Below, in pieces: positions 35,744-44,743 of a stretch of DNA of 64,000 nt. The notes under the pieces are model-generated. The model did no database searches. It worked only from the letters and a program-made list of their open reading frames with translations, and had not been told where the DNA came from. The DNA lies in the NCBI RefSeq assembly GCF_023015625.1, contig NZ_JALKAH010000001.1:496001-560000 (forward strand). Direction: 5' to 3'. The position numbers and the translations under genes were made by a program. The DNA comes from Yoonia sp. F2084L. Lineage in GTDB: Bacteria > Pseudomonadota > Alphaproteobacteria > Rhodobacterales > Rhodobacteraceae. Each line of letters begins with the position of its first letter. Positions within the stretch are counted from its first letter, which is position 1.

Positions 35744-36940
35744 TTAACGGTAGTTGATTGTGGAATAGACGCCATCGGCGAATTCGATTTCCTGATAGTT
35801 CCCCGCGCTTTCGCCGGGTCCGATCAGTTCCACCGCAGAAGCACCGACATAGTCGATGTCGAAACCAGCCGCGACCAGTGTCAGGCCTTCGGCCAACTGA
35901 CCGGGCATGATCTGAATGCCGGGTGCGTTGGCAACATCAAAGACGTGGTCTTTGAAATCAGCCGAATCTTTGGATTCTGCCGCCTGCATCGCCAGCATGA
36001 TCAGTGCCGCCGCGTCATAGCTTTCAGGTGAGAACGCGCCTGTGCCGTCAAAACCGGCCGCTGCGGCCAGTTCAACGAACATGCCAGCACCTGCATTATC
36101 GGTGCCCGGGTATGCGCCAAAGGAGCCGTTCAATTCAGCACCGAAGTTGTCGTTGAGCACTGCACCGACCATGCCATCTGGCAGGTAGAATGTGTCGAAC
36201 GCACCGCTATCAAGGCTAGAGCGGATGATGCCAGAGCCACCTTGGTCAACGTAGCCTGCAACAACCAGAACTTCGCCACCAGCAGATGCCAGCGCACCTA
36301 CTTCAGCAGAATAATCTGCTTTGCCGTCTTCGTGGGCCGCAGAGATTGTGACTGTGCCGCCAGCTGCTTCGAATTCAGCCTGGAACGCATCGGCAAGACC
36401 CTTGCCGTAGTCGTTGTTTGTGTATGTCAAAGCCACTTCGTTCACACCACGATCCTGTAGGATCTCTGTGATGATGACACCCTGACGCGCGTCAGATGGG
36501 GCTGTACGGAAGAACAGACCGTCGTCATCTGCTGTGGACAGACCGGGGGATGTTGCGGATGGCGAAATCATCGCAACGCCGTTGGGACGCGCTACGTTTT
36601 GCAAGATCGCACCTGTCACGCCGGAACAGTCAGCGCCCATGATGGCATCAACTTCGTCGGATGTGACCAGACGTTCAGCCGCAGCCGTTGCTGCACCTGC
36701 GTCAATACATGTGCTGTCACCGCGTACGGATGTCACAGTTGCACCGCCCAGCAGCGCGCCGCTGTCGGTGACTTCCTGCATGGCCAGTTCAGCACCGGCC
36801 CCCATTGCGGGTGTGATGGACTCAAGCGGGCCAGTAAAGCCCAGAATGACGCCGATTTTGACTTCTTCGGTGTGGCCTGCAGCGAATGCGCCGCCAGCCA
36901 TCATTGCGACAGCAGATGTCGCCATAATTAGTTTTTTCAT
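35744..36940 (-). CDS. livK: branched-chain amino acid type ABC transporter substrate-binding protein
   Basis: 398 residues with a signal peptide (MKKLIMATSAVAMMAGGAFA, cleavage after AFA) and a type I periplasmic binding fold (VKIGVILGFTGPLESI, then NDYGKGLADAFQAEF). It is the first gene of the Liv operon. The protein is acidic, with very few Lys/Arg after the signal, as in marine exported proteins. The ligand is uncertain: HAAT proteins bind leucine-type amino acids but also amides, urea or aromatic compounds. Confidence 0.93.
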   Translation of the reverse strand: MKKLIMATSAVAMMAGGAFAAGHTEEVKIGVILGFTGPLESITPAMGAGAELAMQEVTDSGALLGGATVTSVRGDSTCIDAGAATAAAERLVTSDEVDAIMGADCSGVTGAILQNVARPNGVAMISPSATSPGLSTADDDGLFFRTAPSDARQGVIITEILQDRGVNEVALTYTNNDYGKGLADAFQAEFEAAGGTVTISAAHEDGKADYSAEVGALASAGGEVLVVAGYVDQGGSGIIRSSLDSGAFDTFYLPDGMVGAVLNDNFGAELNGSFGAYPGTDNAGAGMFVELAAAAGFDGTGAFSPESYDAAALIMLAMQAAESKDSADFKDHVFDVANAPGIQIMPGQLAEGLTLVAAGFDIDYVGASAVELIGPGESAGNYQEIEFADGVYSTINYR

Positions 36941-37103
36941 TTTTTCCGTCTCCCTAGTGGATGTCTTTATCCTGCCGCGCAGATTAGCAGGACGTTTCCA
37001 AAAGGAAAGTCGGAACGAAAGGTCAATTCGCCTTTCAGCCGACGTTCCAAAGGCGGATTCACTTTATCGTTCTTAAGCGCGGTAAAATAGGCGGTTTTAG
37101 GGG

Positions 37104-38729
37104 CTATTGATCCGAGATCGTCATCTCAACGGCGTCCCAATTTTGCGCCAACAGGTCTTCATCCGTGATCCAAAGCTGCAACACGCCGGTGCTGCCCCAC
37201 GTCCAGTTTAACAACTGATCTGAATGAAACTGCATTAGCATGTGATGGTGCGTATGCCCGGCGGGGGCGCCTGACAGCCTTGAACCAAGACCGAACATCT
37301 GGTGCCAACGTCCTTTGGACGCCAACCGATATTTGGCGTCGATGTCATCACGGACTTTTTCAGGCAAAGTGCCATAGATATCTGGTGCAGCGTTTGCAGC
37401 GGCCAGCAATGTGGCTTGCGCGGCTTCTTCAACGCTGAGCAACTCACCTGGGGTGTTCTTATAGAAAGGCTCAAACACTGCTTTCTGCGCAGTTGTTCCT
37501 TTGACGCGATCAAAGTAGCGATGCAGTTGTTCCGCATCAGCCACCGACATCTTTTCCCACGGCTCGCGCGTGACAGCCCAGATGCTGACCTCATCGACAA
37601 ATTGGGAAAAGGCTGTCTCTTGGCTGGTCAGAACATCAAGGCTGGCTTGGTGATGCCCGCCGAAGTCCTGCAACCGCTTGCGCGTGTCGTGGATCGTTTG
37701 GGGCACGTCATCGCGTGCGGTGCGCAGGGAATTGGTAAAACGATGCGCGGTGTCCCAGAAGTAGGGCCGCGCAAAGTCCGGCAATTTATCACGATAGTTC
37801 ATTGGCGACAGATGCGTATCGGTTTGTAGCGGTAGCAGGTCCGCCACGATTTCATGGGCGTCATCGTCCTTGTTCTGATCGGCCATGGGCAGCAGGATCA
37901 CGTCAACCGGCCAACGCGGAAAGGTATTTGGCGCGCCATCACGGGCGTGTCCCTTAACATGCAATCCCCATTCGGGGCCGGCATAGATCGGTTGCAAGTC
38001 CTGCGGTGGTTCCGTGGCAGTATTGCCGATCTGCGGCAGATGCAGCACTTTTGATTGCCGGGGGCCATCGGTTGTTGTTGTCATGAAAAAGGCCATGGCA
38101 CCGGTGCGCGGCATGCCCTCTGGCAAGATGGGATCAGGAATTGTGGACAGATCAATCTGTCCCAGATGATGCATCGCTCGGCCAAAGTCATCGCGGGGCC
38201 AAGGTGTATCGCTCAGTGTCGGCAGCCCGCCCAGCCAGCTGACGCCGGCGTAGTCTACGTCAATCTCAGCGCGCATCTGGCGCACAAAAGCGATCCCAGA
38301 GGTGCGGATGAATGATTGCCCGCGCAGGTCTTTGGCATCAATGCTAGCCGCCATGCGGTCGATATCGTCGGCGCTGAGCGGGGAAAGATCATGCTCTTCG
38401 ATGATCGTGTCGATGCGCTGGCGAAAATCTTCGCCGGTTTTCACACCGTCCAACCGGGCGAACACCATATAAAGCTGGTCTTCTGTCGGGCCGACGACGG
38501 GAAGGTCGTCAAGATGTTCATCGCGCGGATCGGTAGTCGGGGCGTTTGCTGCCGTCTGCGCAGTCGCGCGTCGGAAGACACCCAAACGGACGGCGCCCAG
38601 TATCGCGATCGCCAACCCGAACAGCGCTAAGGCGGCGAGCGCGATATCTTGTGTCAGATACCCGTAGACCGCAACACCGATCGCCACAAGAACGAACCCT
38701 GCAACGACCCGCTGCACCACTTTAAGCAT
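37104..38729 (-). CDS. DUF1963 (YwqG-like) domain membrane-anchored protein
   Basis: 541 residues from the ATG at 38729. Two hydrophobic segments (about 5-45) anchor the N-terminus, and an acidic linker follows. A DUF1963-type region (about 165-290) shows SWLGGLPTLSDTPWPRD and HHLGQIDLSTIP, the family hallmark. The C-terminal part also fits DUF1963, with HHHMLMQFHSD and a short beta end (LQLWITDEDLLAQNWD). Function is unknown. It lies directly after the AraC-type regulator gene with a 12-base gap, so they may be co-transcribed. The frame can start at a TTG 12 bases upstream. Confidence 0.78.
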   Translation of the reverse strand: MLKVVQRVVAGFVLVAIGVAVYGYLTQDIALAALALFGLAIAILGAVRLGVFRRATAQTAANAPTTDPRDEHLDDLPVVGPTEDQLYMVFARLDGVKTGEDFRQRIDTIIEEHDLSPLSADDIDRMAASIDAKDLRGQSFIRTSGIAFVRQMRAEIDVDYAGVSWLGGLPTLSDTPWPRDDFGRAMHHLGQIDLSTIPDPILPEGMPRTGAMAFFMTTTTDGPRQSKVLHLPQIGNTATEPPQDLQPIYAGPEWGLHVKGHARDGAPNTFPRWPVDVILLPMADQNKDDDAHEIVADLLPLQTDTHLSPMNYRDKLPDFARPYFWDTAHRFTNSLRTARDDVPQTIHDTRKRLQDFGGHHQASLDVLTSQETAFSQFVDEVSIWAVTREPWEKMSVADAEQLHRYFDRVKGTTAQKAVFEPFYKNTPGELLSVEEAAQATLLAAANAAPDIYGTLPEKVRDDIDAKYRLASKGRWHQMFGLGSRLSGAPAGHTHHHMLMQFHSDQLLNWTWGSTGVLQLWITDEDLLAQNWDAVEMTISDQ

Positions 38730-38741
38730 GATTGCCCCCAA

Positions 38742-39743
38742 TCAAACTGACAAACGCGCCGCATGACTGCCGCGTTCTCTGTAGGGCGTTGTATCATAAT
38801 GCGACCGATAGCATTTAGAAAAATGCGACGGTGACGCAAAACCGCACGCCAAGGCCACATTGATCACGGTCATGTCTGTCTGCATCAGCAGATTGCGCGC
38901 CTTTTGCAGACGCAGTTCCATGTAGTACCTCTTGGGGCTGCGCGACAGGTAGCGCCGGAACAACCGCTCAAGCTGGCGTGTGGACATGCCGACATCTTTG
39001 GCCAAAATCGCGGGGCTGATGGGTTCTTCGATGTTCTGTTCCATCATCTGAATGACGCGGCTTAGCTTGGGGTGGCGCACGCCGATCCGGGTCGGGATAG
39101 ACAGGCGCTGTGTGTCCTGATCGGTGCGGATCGCGGAATAGATCAGAATATCTGCGACCGCATTGGCAAGGTCTTCCCCGTGGTCATCCGCGATCAATTT
39201 GATCATCAGATCAATAGAGGCCGTGCCGCCTGCGGTGGTGATCCGGTTTCCATCGACCACGAAAACCGATTTGGTCAATTCGACCTCTTCAAACTCTTCA
39301 GCAAAGCTGTCCTGGTTTTCCCAGTGGATTGTCGCTTTCTTGCCGTCCAGTAATCCGGCCTTCGCCATCGTGAAGCCAGCGGTGCAAAGCCCCGCAATTG
39401 TCACGCCGCGGCGCGCTTCGCGCCTGATCCAATTCAGCGTCCGTTTCGTTGTTGCCTGCTGAACATCGACACCGCCGCACAACATGATGGTATCGTCGCG
39501 ATCAAGTTCGGCCAATGCGCTGTCGACCCGAAAAACGCAGCCGTTTGAGCAGGTGGCCTCATCCCCGTTTTCCGACATGATCTTCCATTTGTATAGTTCT
39601 TTGCCCGCAGTGCGATTGGCAATGCGCAAGCTTTCCAATGCCGCTGCAAAACAAAGCATGGTAAAGTTGTCCATCAGTACGAAAACAAACCGTCGCGGCT
39701 TTCCGGCGTGGTCGACTTCTACAATTTGTGGTTCGATTGACAT
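38742..39743 (-). CDS. GlxA family transcriptional regulator (DJ-1/PfpI - AraC)
   Basis: 333 residues. The N-terminal DJ-1/PfpI-like domain (about 15-190) includes the nucleophile-elbow-like IAGLCTAGFTMA. The AraC DNA-binding domain is C-terminal (about 235-325) with two helix-turn-helix units, including LAKDVGMSTRQLERLFRRYL and VALACGFASPSHFSKCYR. Relatives regulate carnitine, glycine betaine, choline or arginine catabolism (CdhR, GbdR, ArgR), so a quaternary amine or amino acid ligand is plausible. It is divergent from aroG. Confidence 0.92.
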   Translation of the reverse strand: MSIEPQIVEVDHAGKPRRFVFVLMDNFTMLCFAAALESLRIANRTAGKELYKWKIMSENGDEATCSNGCVFRVDSALAELDRDDTIMLCGGVDVQQATTKRTLNWIRREARRGVTIAGLCTAGFTMAKAGLLDGKKATIHWENQDSFAEEFEEVELTKSVFVVDGNRITTAGGTASIDLMIKLIADDHGEDLANAVADILIYSAIRTDQDTQRLSIPTRIGVRHPKLSRVIQMMEQNIEEPISPAILAKDVGMSTRQLERLFRRYLSRSPKRYYMELRLQKARNLLMQTDMTVINVALACGFASPSHFSKCYRSHYDTTPYRERGSHAARLSV

Positions 39744-39934
39744 CGCCTTGATCCGTGGTCACCTATTGCCGAAGAACCACATCAGGTTTGTAAACCGCGT
39801 TCAAGAGAGAAAGCATGTCTTACGACATGTATTGTCGCATACAGTCTTGGGCATTTTCCGATTGGCCTGCCCAGCACTGCACGTTATATGCAACCACTGA
39901 TATCGCTAACTTACCCGCAAGATGGAGCAAGATG

Positions 39935-41305
39935 ATGACTGACTGGCAAAAATCTGACTGGCGCAAAAAGCCCCGGGTCCAGATGCCTGAGTATACCGAC
40001 GAAAGCGCATTGAACGCTGTCGAAGGTCGTCTTGCCAGCTATCCACCGTTAGTTTTTGCTGGTGAAGCACGTCGGTTGAAGTCGGAACTAGCCGCGGTCA
40101 GCCGCGGCGAGGCGTTCTTGCTGCAAGGTGGCGATTGTGCCGAAAGCTTTGCTGAATTCAGCGCAGATGGCATCCGCGACACGTTCAAAGTCATGCTGCA
40201 AATGGCGATGGTTTTGACCTATGGTGCCAAGGTGCCTGTGGTGAAGGTGGGCCGTATGGCAGGCCAGATGGCCAAGCCGCGTTCGGCACCGACAGAAACC
40301 GTCAATGGTGTGGAATTGCCAAGCTACCGTGGTGATATCATCAACGGATTTGATTTTACCCCTGACAGCCGCATCCCTGACCCTGAGCGGATGAGCCAGG
40401 CCTACATGCAGGCCGCTGCGACCCTGAACCTGCTGCGCGCGTTTTCCACCGGTGGTTTTGCGAATGTGCATGAGGTGCACAAATGGACGCTTGGCTTCAC
40501 CGACAGCAACGAAGTGCAAAAGTACAGCGATATGGCCGAGCGGATCAGCGACACGCTTGATTTCATGGAGGCCGCTGGTCTGACCACCGAAACCAACCAC
40601 GAATTGCAAACGGTTGATTTCTACACCAGCCACGAGGCGCTGTTGCTGGAGTATGAAGAGGCACTTTGCCGCTTGGATTCTACTTCGGGCAAATGGCTTG
40701 CAGGCTCTGGTCATATGATCTGGATCGGCGACCGTACGCGTCAGCCTGACGGTGCGCATGTCGAATTCTGCAAGGGCGTGCAGAACCCGATTGGTCTGAA
40801 ATGCGGTCCTTCGATGACCAGTGGCCACCTGAAGGCGCTGATGGCGTCCTTGAACCCTGAAAATGAAGCGGGTCGTCTGACTTTGATTGCGCGTTTCGGG
40901 GCAGGGTCCGTTGGTGAGCATCTGCCACGTCTGATCAAGGCGGTTGCGGAAGAGGGTGCTAACGTCGTTTGGACCTGTGATGCGATGCATGGCAACACGA
41001 TAAAATCTTCGACCGGCTATAAGACCCGTCCGTTTGAAAGCGTGCTGCGCGAGGTCAAAGAATTCTTCGCGATCCATAACGCCGAAGGGACTGTTCCCGG
41101 TGGCGTGCACTTTGAGATGACAGGTAAAGACGTAACCGAATGCACCGGCGGGGTGCGTGCTGTCACAGATGAGGATCTGTCCAGCCGCTACCACACTGCT
41201 TGCGACCCGCGTTTGAACGCATCGCAGTCACTGGAACTTGCTTTCCTTGTGGCCGAAGAACTGTCAGCGCGACGCGCCACAATCCGTCAGGCCAAGGCGG
41301 GCTGA
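39935..41305 (+). CDS. aroG: class II 3-deoxy-7-phosphoheptulonate synthase (DAHP synthase)
   Basis: First step of the shikimate pathway, joining PEP and erythrose 4-phosphate. 456 residues from the ATG at 39935 ([13 protein letters not shown]); GGAG at 39924-39927 sits 7 bases before it, and an ATG one codon earlier is equally in frame. The class II signature is clear: [30 protein letters not shown] and [10 protein letters not shown] with metal-binding Cys and His. The open frame reaches back to 39815, but that extension is not family-like. Its TGA directly abuts the stop of the convergent PAS gene, sharing the palindrome TGATCA. Confidence 0.95.
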   Translation: MTDWQKSDWRKKPRVQMPEYTDESALNAVEGRLASYPPLVFAGEARRLKSELAAVSRGEAFLLQGGDCAESFAEFSADGIRDTFKVMLQMAMVLTYGAKVPVVKVGRMAGQMAKPRSAPTETVNGVELPSYRGDIINGFDFTPDSRIPDPERMSQAYMQAAATLNLLRAFSTGGFANVHEVHKWTLGFTDSNEVQKYSDMAERISDTLDFMEAAGLTTETNHELQTVDFYTSHEALLLEYEEALCRLDSTSGKWLAGSGHMIWIGDRTRQPDGAHVEFCKGVQNPIGLKCGPSMTSGHLKALMASLNPENEAGRLTLIARFGAGSVGEHLPRLIKAVAEEGANVVWTCDAMHGNTIKSSTGYKTRPFESVLREVKEFFAIHNAEGTVPGGVHFEMTGKDVTECTGGVRAVTDEDLSSRYHTACDPRLNASQSLELAFLVAEELSARRATIRQAKAG

Positions 41306-41950
41306 TCACCCGTTATTGACGACAAGCTTCAAAGCCGGGCGCGCTGTGTCCGGCTTTTCCATTGGGGCCGGTCCGCGCGGGATCAACTGACTGGTGGCAA
41401 GTTGCACGCCGATGGGTTCGTGTCGGATACGCGCGCTGTCTTCAATCATGAAACGCCGAGGGCGTGTGCCGGAATGCGGCCCAGTCACGAGTGCACCCAG
41501 AACCCGCGTCGGTTGATCGGCACTATCACGCATCGGCAACAAAAGCATTGTGCCGTGCAATACAGGTCGCATCAGCGTGCCCGGTGACACAAGTGGGATG
41601 CTGATGATCGCAGGCCCGATGAATGCGGCCTCAAGCAGGTCTTGCACCTGTTCGCGTGCCTCGGGCAGGAAAACGGTGCTGACGGGCATGCCGCGTGCAT
41701 CCATTTTCAACAGATCATGCAGCTTTTGGCCTGCAACGCGAAATCGGGCTGTACCGGGGGCGACCCGTTGCAGAATGAAGGCGTAAGGCAACGCATCATC
41801 AAGCTTGCTGGGTGCAATGTCATTGCGGGCCGGAAGACGTTGTGCGTGGCGCAGTGTTTGCCAGTACTGTTCAAGGTTTTGCAAAATGGGGTCACTTTGA
41901 CCGGGCATCTGGTTCTGTCTGCGCTCTTTTGAATACTCGTTAATGTCCAT
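41306..41950 (-). CDS. PAS domain-containing protein (PF07310-like)
   Basis: 214 residues from the ATG at 41950 (MDINEYSKERRQNQMPG) with AGGAAC as ribosome site. It fits the alphaproteobacterial single-PAS family in which a conserved YWQTLR / LPARNDIAPSKLDDALPYAF opening leads to a PAS core with FRVAGQKLHDLL. No output domain is present. Relatives often sit under CtrA control, and here two perfect CtrA boxes lie 54-105 bases upstream. Function is unknown; a motility or cell-cycle link is inference. Confidence 0.78.
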   Translation of the reverse strand: MDINEYSKERRQNQMPGQSDPILQNLEQYWQTLRHAQRLPARNDIAPSKLDDALPYAFILQRVAPGTARFRVAGQKLHDLLKMDARGMPVSTVFLPEAREQVQDLLEAAFIGPAIISIPLVSPGTLMRPVLHGTMLLLPMRDSADQPTRVLGALVTGPHSGTRPRRFMIEDSARIRHEPIGVQLATSQLIPRGPAPMEKPDTARPALKLVVNNG

Positions 41951-42003
41951 GACGTGTTCCTCGTGACCAGTCCCAAGCATTTTGGGAAAATTGTTTTCAT
42001 CGT

Positions 42004-42018
42004 TTAACGAATCTTTAA
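42004..42018. promoter_or_regulatory. perfect CtrA box 1 (TTAA-N7-TTAA)
   Basis: TTAACGAATCTTTAAC matches the full CtrA consensus with 7-base spacing. It lies 54 bases before the PAS gene start and 124 bases before the divergent yicC start. Confidence 0.7.
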
Positions 42019-42040
42019 CAAAGTCTTGGCCGTTAACCAT

Positions 42041-42055
42041 TTAACAAAGTGTTAA
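42041..42055. promoter_or_regulatory. perfect CtrA box 2 (TTAA-N7-TTAA)
   Basis: TTAACAAAGTGTTAA is a second exact match 22 bases after box 1. Further TTAA tetramers at 42033 and 42060 make six in 60 bases. Confidence 0.7.
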
Positions 42056-42141
42056 GTGGTTAATGGGATCGGCTGCGACCTCTTGCCCCAACTGGCAGAA
42101 TTCCTTTAGGTGCAGTCAGTATAAATGACAGGCAGCACAGC

Positions 42142-43032
42142 ATGACCCATTCAATGACAGCATTTGCAAGCCGCACTGGCACCGGTGATGGCGCATCGTG
42201 GAGCTGGGAAATGCGCGGTGTAAACGCGCGCGGACTGGACCTGCGATTGCGGATGCCCGAAGGGATCGACGGGTTGGAACCCGCTGTGCGCGGCGCACTG
42301 ACCAAGGCTTTGGCGCGCGGCAATGTCACCGTGAACCTGCGTTTGCAGCGCGATGAGGCAGGCGGCGGCGTGAAGGTCGATGAGGCCTATCTTGATGAAG
42401 TTCTCAAAGCGCTCGATCTTGTGCAGGAACGTGCCTTTGCGATGGGCGTGACACTGGGGCAGCCCACCGCAGCAGATGTTTTGACCCAACGCGGTGTCAT
42501 GGTCGCAGCCACGGCAGAGGATGACGATGGAGCACTGGCTGCGGCCTTGATGGCCGATGTCGCCCCTTTAGTTGCCGATTTTGTTGAAATGCGTGCCCAT
42601 GAGGGTGCCGCATTGGCGAAGGTCATCAGCGCTCAGCTTGATCAGATCGCGCAATTGACCGACGCGGCTGCCGTTGCCGCCGAGGCCCGCGCGCCCCAGG
42701 TGAAGGAAAATCTGACGACCGCCTTGCGCCGTGTGATGGACGATGTGGCCGAGATTGAAGAGGGCCGGGTTGCGCAAGAACTGGCCTTGCTGGCGGTGAA
42801 ATCCGATGTGACCGAAGAGATTGACCGGCTCAAGGCCCATGTTGCGGCAGCGCGTGCCCTTATGGCTGAGAAAAAGCCCGCAGGCCGAAAACTGGACTTT
42901 CTGGCACAAGAATTTAACCGTGAGGCGAATACACTATGTGCCAAAGCGCAGGCAAGCGCGCTGACGGCCATCGGCCTTGACCTGAAAGCTGTGATCGACC
43001 AGATGCGCGAACAAATTCAGAATGTGGAGTAA
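42142..43032 (+). CDS. yicC: YicC family endoribonuclease
   Basis: 296-residue YicC/YloC protein. Family hallmarks are [13 protein letters not shown] at the start, [19 protein letters not shown] next, and the C-terminal [23 protein letters not shown]. coli YicC is an endoribonuclease that acts in small RNA decay. It is followed by gmk 4 bases later, a widespread pairing, and gmk by the gamma carbonic anhydrase, so the three are one operon. Confidence 0.95.
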   Translation: MTHSMTAFASRTGTGDGASWSWEMRGVNARGLDLRLRMPEGIDGLEPAVRGALTKALARGNVTVNLRLQRDEAGGGVKVDEAYLDEVLKALDLVQERAFAMGVTLGQPTAADVLTQRGVMVAATAEDDDGALAAALMADVAPLVADFVEMRAHEGAALAKVISAQLDQIAQLTDAAAVAAEARAPQVKENLTTALRRVMDDVAEIEEGRVAQELALLAVKSDVTEEIDRLKAHVAAARALMAEKKPAGRKLDFLAQEFNREANTLCAKAQASALTAIGLDLKAVIDQMREQIQNVE

Positions 43033-43036
43033 CGCC

Positions 43037-43675
43037 ATGACCCGCCGCGGCCTTTTGATTATCCTGTCGTCGCCATCCGGTGCGGGCAAGTCTACATTGG
43101 CTGGGCGTCTGCGCGCATGGGATGAAACGCTGCAATTCTCAGTCTCTGCCACCACACGCGCACCGCGCGAGGGCGAGGTGGATGGCAAAGACTATTACTT
43201 TGTGTCCGTTTCGGCGTTTCAGGATCAAGTTGCAAACGCGGGTATGCTGGAACACGCAAGGGTCTTTGGGAACTATTACGGCTCGCCCAAAGCGCCCGTG
43301 CAGACCGCCATCGAAAGTGGTCGCGATGTGCTGTTTGACATCGATTGGCAAGGCGCGCAGCAGATCAGCAACTCTGCCTTGCAAGAGCATGTTCTGTCCA
43401 TCTTCATCCTGCCGCCGTCAATTGCAGAGCTGCATCGCCGCCTAGTCAGCCGAGGACAGGATGCGGCTGATGTCATCGAAGGGCGGATGCAGAAAAGCTG
43501 GGATGAGATCAGCCATTGGGACGGTTATGACTACGTGCTGGTCAACGACGACCTGGACAACACAGAGGCGCAGCTCAAAACAATCATTAGCGCTGAACGT
43601 TTGCGCCGCTCACAGCAACCGCAACTGGTCGACCATGTGCGCAGCCTGCAATCGCAATTTGGAGAGCGGACATGA
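43037..43675 (+). CDS. gmk: guanylate kinase
   Basis: Phosphorylates GMP to GDP. 212 residues from the ATG at 43037 ([20 protein letters not shown]), placing the P-loop at residues 11-19. Further motifs are [17 protein letters not shown] for GMP binding and [10 protein letters not shown]. Its stop overlaps the next gene's start by 4 bases (ATGA). Confidence 0.97.
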   Translation: MTRRGLLIILSSPSGAGKSTLAGRLRAWDETLQFSVSATTRAPREGEVDGKDYYFVSVSAFQDQVANAGMLEHARVFGNYYGSPKAPVQTAIESGRDVLFDIDWQGAQQISNSALQEHVLSIFILPPSIAELHRRLVSRGQDAADVIEGRMQKSWDEISHWDGYDYVLVNDDLDNTEAQLKTIISAERLRRSQQPQLVDHVRSLQSQFGERT

Positions 43676-44193
43676 GTGTTTATGCCCTTGGTGATGTCAC
43701 CCCTGCTGTCGCAGATGATGCCTGGGTCGCACCCGGTTGCTATGTGATCGGTGATATCACGCTTGAGGCCAAAGCATCGGTTTGGTTTGGCAGCACGCTG
43801 CGTGGCGACAATGAGCGGATCACAATTGGTGCCGGCAGCAATGTACAGGAAAACTGCGTTCTACATACCGATATGGGGTTTCCGCTGACCGTCGGCGCGG
43901 GGTGCACTATTGGGCATAAGGCCATGCTGCATGGTTGCGTGATTGGCGAAAACACCTTGATCGGGATGGGCGCTACCGTTCTGAATGGTGCCATGATCGG
44001 CAAAAACTGTCTGATCGGGGCAGGCGCATTGATTACCGAAGGCAAAGTCATCCCGGACGGGTCGTTGGTCATGGGTGTGCCGGGCAAGGTGATCCGGCAG
44101 CTTGATGAAAGCGCAATAGACGGTTTGCGCCTGTCGGCACTGCATTATCAGGAAAATGCCGCGCGCTTCCGCAGCGATTTGAAAGCCGTCTAA
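43672..44193 (+). CDS. gamma carbonic anhydrase family protein (left-handed beta-helix)
   Basis: 173 residues with hexapeptide repeats throughout (for example [20 protein letters not shown]). The three zinc-type histidines are in VLHTDMG and IGHKAMLHG, and the C-terminal helix is typical of YrdA/CaiE-like proteins. Carbonic anhydrase activity is possible but unproven in many close relatives. It is coupled to gmk by a 4-base overlap and ends directly before the convergent unknown gene. Confidence 0.9.
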   Translation: MSVYALGDVTPAVADDAWVAPGCYVIGDITLEAKASVWFGSTLRGDNERITIGAGSNVQENCVLHTDMGFPLTVGAGCTIGHKAMLHGCVIGENTLIGMGATVLNGAMIGKNCLIGAGALITEGKVIPDGSLVMGVPGKVIRQLDESAIDGLRLSALHYQENAARFRSDLKAV

Positions 44194-44592
44194 TTAGCCG
44201 TCATTGGCAACCGGCGACATCATCAAAAGGTCGAAATCAACCTCGGGTGCATGGTTGCGCACCTCGGCACGGATCATGTCGGCGTTCGGGATATTGCTTG
44301 TGATCGCCCGGTAGCAGCCACGATATCCCAAGGCATGAAGCCGGTCAGCCATTTCGACGACATCAAAATCATCTGCCATGAGCGGCGAGAGGATGATGTC
44401 GGGGTTGATGAAGTCTAACAATTCCTGCGTTAGATGTTCGAATTCGGTGAATTCGAACACGTCTGTCTTGACCGGTGGCCGCCCTTCCGCAGTCCATCGC
44501 GCAATGTTACCGACAACCAATGTCACATCAGCAATCGCCTGCTTTTCGCTCGCGTTGGGCTGGATCGCGTGCTGCTGGGCTTCATGAGCCAT
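44194..44592 (-). CDS. unknown protein, possibly a degenerate receiver-like fold
   Basis: 132 residues from the ATG at 44592 (MAHEAQQHAIQPNASEKQ); an ATG 18 bases earlier is also in frame, but AGGAATT lies between the two and favours the shorter form. The second half (INPDIILSPLMADDFDVVEM, then ADRLHALGYRGCYRAIT) alternates strand and helix as in a receiver domain, with Asp residues where the acidic pocket would be. I do not recognise a family. It stands alone between the convergent carbonic anhydrase gene and divergent phoR. Confidence 0.65.
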   Translation of the reverse strand: MAHEAQQHAIQPNASEKQAIADVTLVVGNIARWTAEGRPPVKTDVFEFTEFEHLTQELLDFINPDIILSPLMADDFDVVEMADRLHALGYRGCYRAITSNIPNADMIRAEVRNHAPEVDFDLLMMSPVANDG

Positions 44593-44743
44593 TTTTTGCC
44601 AATTCCTCATTAACGACTTGATTTCAGCAAATATGATCCCGTTCGGTTCCGAGGCAACAGATGCATGTTATAAAACTGTTACGACAGGCGAGACATTTTG
44701 TCCCAGGCTTTCACAGCTTGTTGAAATCACTTAGATAAAAAAA

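Noticed and set aside
44640..44743. PHO box before phoR
   Set aside because: CTGTTAC occurs, but the second half-site at the right distance does not match.
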